NCBI GenBank assembly: GCA_946184215.1
Contig: CAMHER010000087.1
Location: 1 to 7,724 of the forward strand
Reading direction: 5' to 3'
Source: an uncultured Clostridia bacterium
GTDB taxonomy: Bacteria > Bacillota > Clostridia > Oscillospirales > Oscillospiraceae
DNA length: 7,724 bases
In this document: piece after piece, positions 5,817 to 7,724 of the stretch
Layout of the letters: each line of letters opens with the position of its first letter
How positions within the stretch are numbered: the stretch's first letter is position 1
Made by a program: the position numbers and the translations under genes
The notes under the pieces: generated by a model
What the model was told of the DNA's origin: nothing
Seen by the model: only the letters and a program-made list of their open reading frames with translations
Databases searched by the model: none

Positions 5817-7630
5817 AAAAGACCTCCGAACAGACGAGCGGGCTGAAGTTTTTCGGTATCGGCAAAATGCTGCCGTATCTGAAAAAGTACCGCGGCATGA
5901 TGGCCGCGATGGTCGTACTCGCGGTGTGCGGCAGCGCGATCGATATCGGCACGCCGCTCCTGCAGCGCTATGCGCTCAACCATTTCGTCGGGCTCGGAAC
6001 GCTCGACACGATCCTGCCCTTTATTCTGATCTATGTCTGCGTGATCTTCTTTACAGGCGTGACCAACTATTTCTCGGCGCGCAACGCGCTGTGGCTGGAG
6101 GTGCGCCTGGACAAGGATCTGCGCAACGCAGCCTTCGAGCACCTTCAGACGTTATCCTTCTCTTATTTCAGCCAGAACAGCGTCGGCTATATCCACTCGC
6201 GCGTCATGTCCGACACCTCGCGTATCGGTGCGCTCTTCTCCTGGACGATCATCGACAGCGTCTGGCAGGGCGCTTACGTCATCGGCGCGGTCGTCGCCAT
6301 GCTGATTGTCAATGCCCGCCTCGCGCTGATGGTGCTGACGATCCTGCCGCTGCTGGTCGTGCTCTTCTCGATCTTCCAGAAGAAGCTGGTGCGCATCAAC
6401 CGGGAGATCCGTGAGATCAACTCGAAGATCACCGGCAACTTCAACGAGGGCATCACCGGCGCCAAAACGGTCAAGACCCTTGTCATCGAGGACAAGATCG
6501 AGAGCGACTTTCGCTCGGAGACCGGCAATATGCTGCGCCGCTCGGTCTATGCCTCCCACCTGCGCGGCATGTTCGCCGTGACGATGAACTTTGCCTCGTC
6601 CCTCGCGCTTGCCATCGTGCTGTGGCGCGGCGGCTTTATCGCCCGCAGCGAGGTCGGCACCTTCTCGATGTTCATGTCCTATGCCCAGGGCATGATGGAG
6701 CCGATCCGCTGGCTGGTCGACGCCTTCTCCGATTTTGTCACGACCCAGGTCAACATCGAGCGGCTTACCAAGCTGCTGGAGACGAAGCCGGACGTGAACG
6801 ACACGAAGGAGGTCATCAATCTCTACGGTGACAGCTTCGAGCCGAAGAAGGAGAACTGGGAGCCGATCAACGGCGACATCGAATTCAGGGACGTCTCCTT
6901 CAAGTACCCCGACGGCGACGAATATATCCTGGAGCATTTCGATCTGAAGATCCCCTTCGGCACGAACGTGGCCATCGTGGGCGAAACGGGCGCGGGCAAA
7001 TCTACGCTTGCAAACCTCATCTGCCGCTTCTACGAGCCGACCGAGGGCAGCGTGCTGATCGACGGGCGCGACGCGCGCGAGCGCTCGCAGCTGTGGCTGC
7101 ACAGCGCCATCGGCTATGTCCTCCAGACACCGCATCTCTTCTCCGGCACGGTGCGGGAGAATCTGCTCTACGCCAATCCCGACGCCACGGACGAGGAGAT
7201 CGAGCGGGCGCTGAAGCTCGTCTCGGCCGACGAGGTGGTCGCACGCCTGGAAAAGGGATTGGAGACCGATGTGGGCGAGGGCGGCGATATGCTCTCCACG
7301 GGCGAGAAGCAGCTGATCTCCTTTGCCCGTGCGATCCTGGCCGACCCGCGCATCCTGGTGCTGGACGAGGCCACCGCCTCGGTCGACACGATCACCGAGC
7401 AGAAGATCCAGAACGCGATCGACACGATCATCCGCGGCCGGACCTCCATCGTGATCGCGCACCGCCTCTCGACCGTCCGCAACGCGGATATTATCCTGGT
7501 CGTGAAGGACGGCAGGATCATCGAGCAGGGCAGGCACGACGAGCTCCTCGCCGCGCGCGGCCACTATTACCGGCTCTACACCCGCCAGTATGAGGACGAG
7601 GCGACCAGCGCCTTCCTCAGCAGAAAGTAA
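5813..7630 (+). CDS. ABC exporter half-transporter, heterodimer subunit with catalytic Glu and degenerate signature
   Basis: This is the second subunit of the exporter, 605 residues, with an N-terminal six-helix membrane domain (about 20-320) and a C-terminal ATPase domain. Motifs: Walker A GETGAGKS (390-397, Lys396), Q-loop Gln438, signature LSTGE (494-498) in place of LSGGQ, Walker B LVLD ending at Asp518 with catalytic Glu519, and H-loop His550. In the dimer, its Walker A/B face the intact LSGGQ of subunit 1, giving one competent site. Subunit 1's Asp site faces this LSTGE, giving the degenerate site. A hydrophilic linker (about 325-360, with YGDSFEPKKENWE) joins the two domains, as often seen in clostridial homologues. 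The start is certain: GGAGG (5801-5805) lies 7 nt before the ATG, which overlaps the upstream stop (ATGA), so translation is coupled and balanced. A terminator follows 13 nt after the stop. A multidrug or lipid-like substrate is possible but unproven. Confidence 0.95.
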   Translation: MKKTSEQTSGLKFFGIGKMLPYLKKYRGMMAAMVVLAVCGSAIDIGTPLLQRYALNHFVGLGTLDTILPFILIYVCVIFFTGVTNYFSARNALWLEVRLDKDLRNAAFEHLQTLSFSYFSQNSVGYIHSRVMSDTSRIGALFSWTIIDSVWQGAYVIGAVVAMLIVNARLALMVLTILPLLVVLFSIFQKKLVRINREIREINSKITGNFNEGITGAKTVKTLVIEDKIESDFRSETGNMLRRSVYASHLRGMFAVTMNFASSLALAIVLWRGGFIARSEVGTFSMFMSYAQGMMEPIRWLVDAFSDFVTTQVNIERLTKLLETKPDVNDTKEVINLYGDSFEPKKENWEPINGDIEFRDVSFKYPDGDEYILEHFDLKIPFGTNVAIVGETGAGKSTLANLICRFYEPTEGSVLIDGRDARERSQLWLHSAIGYVLQTPHLFSGTVRENLLYANPDATDEEIERALKLVSADEVVARLEKGLETDVGEGGDMLSTGEKQLISFARAILADPRILVLDEATASVDTITEQKIQNAIDTIIRGRTSIVIAHRLSTVRNADIILVVKDGRIIEQGRHDELLAARGHYYRLYTRQYEDEATSAFLSRK

Positions 7631-7643
7631 CACAATCAACGGC

Positions 7644-7674
7644 AAAAGGCCGACCCGTTTGGGTCGGCCTTTTT
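7644..7674 (+). terminator. Terminator of the ABC exporter operon
   Basis: A perfect 13-bp stem (7644-7656 with 7661-7673) has a GGCCGACCC core and a GTTT loop, and ends in five T. It lies 13 nt after the stop codon. The mirrored A-run means it might also work on the minus strand. Confidence 0.92.
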
Positions 7675-7724
7675 GAGACTGTCAGAGAACCTCTGAAAAA
7701 GCTCAGATAACAGGGCCGCGGGGG

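Noticed and set aside
7675..7724. Small inverted repeat TCAGAG-AAC-CTCTGA (7682-7696) at the right edge
   Set aside because: It is six base pairs with a 3-nt loop and no T-run or neighbouring gene. The 50-base edge shows no supportable feature.
1..7724. CRISPR arrays, insertion sequences, tRNA genes, toxin-antitoxin or defence genes
   Set aside because: No spaced direct repeats, transposase motifs, tRNA-like folds or defence-type domains were seen. All coding space is accounted for by ordinary genes and one unrecognised membrane protein.

Overview
The window looks like a core chromosomal segment from a GC-rich, endospore-forming, anaerobic Firmicute. An Oscillospiraceae-type gut clostridium is the best guess. 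The reasons are a SpoVAD/SpoVAE pair (found only in endospore formers), the C-terminal half of an Old Yellow Enzyme-type flavin/Fe-S oxidoreductase (abundant in gut clostridia), canonical sigma-A promoters and Shine-Dalgarno sites, and high-GC coding sequence separated by short AT-richer spacers. No phage, transposon, CRISPR, tRNA or rRNA signal was seen.

Layout, left to right. (1) The 3' part of an NADH:flavin oxidoreductase gene, entering from the left edge and ending at 830, followed by a strong terminator (845-878) and a second hairpin (912-943). (2) A two-gene sporulation unit, spoVAD (1001-2017) and spoVAE (2014-2385), joined by an ATGA overlap and closed by a terminator (2401-2430). 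SpoVA proteins move dipicolinic acid into the developing spore and release it at germination. spoVAC, the usual upstream partner, is not here. (3) A single gene (2498-3310) for an unrecognised multi-spanning membrane protein with an acidic linker and a C-terminal coiled coil, driven by a perfect consensus sigma-A promoter (2436-2464). (4) A bidirectional terminator (3324-3355) shared with a convergent minus-strand Nudix hydrolase gene (3362-3832). (5) A divergent promoter region (about 3833-3986) with two well-formed sigma-A promoters whose -35 boxes flank a 7-5-7 inverted repeat, a possible operator. (6) A translationally coupled pair of ABC exporter half-transporters (3987-5816 and 5813-7630), ended by a terminator (7644-7674). 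Their motifs are complementary: the first has LSGGQ but Asp in place of the catalytic Glu, and the second has the Glu but a degenerate LSTGE signature. This is the pattern of a heterodimeric exporter with one active and one degenerate ATP site.

The genes form separate transcription units rather than one pathway. The two real partnerships are SpoVAD with SpoVAE at the spore inner membrane, and the two ABC subunits in the cell membrane. The last 50 bases (7675-7724) hold no recognisable gene. I found no convincing new multi-gene system. The best leads are the unrecognised membrane protein with its ideal promoter, the shared inverted repeat between the Nudix and ABC promoters, and the spoVAD-spoVAE unit without spoVAC.
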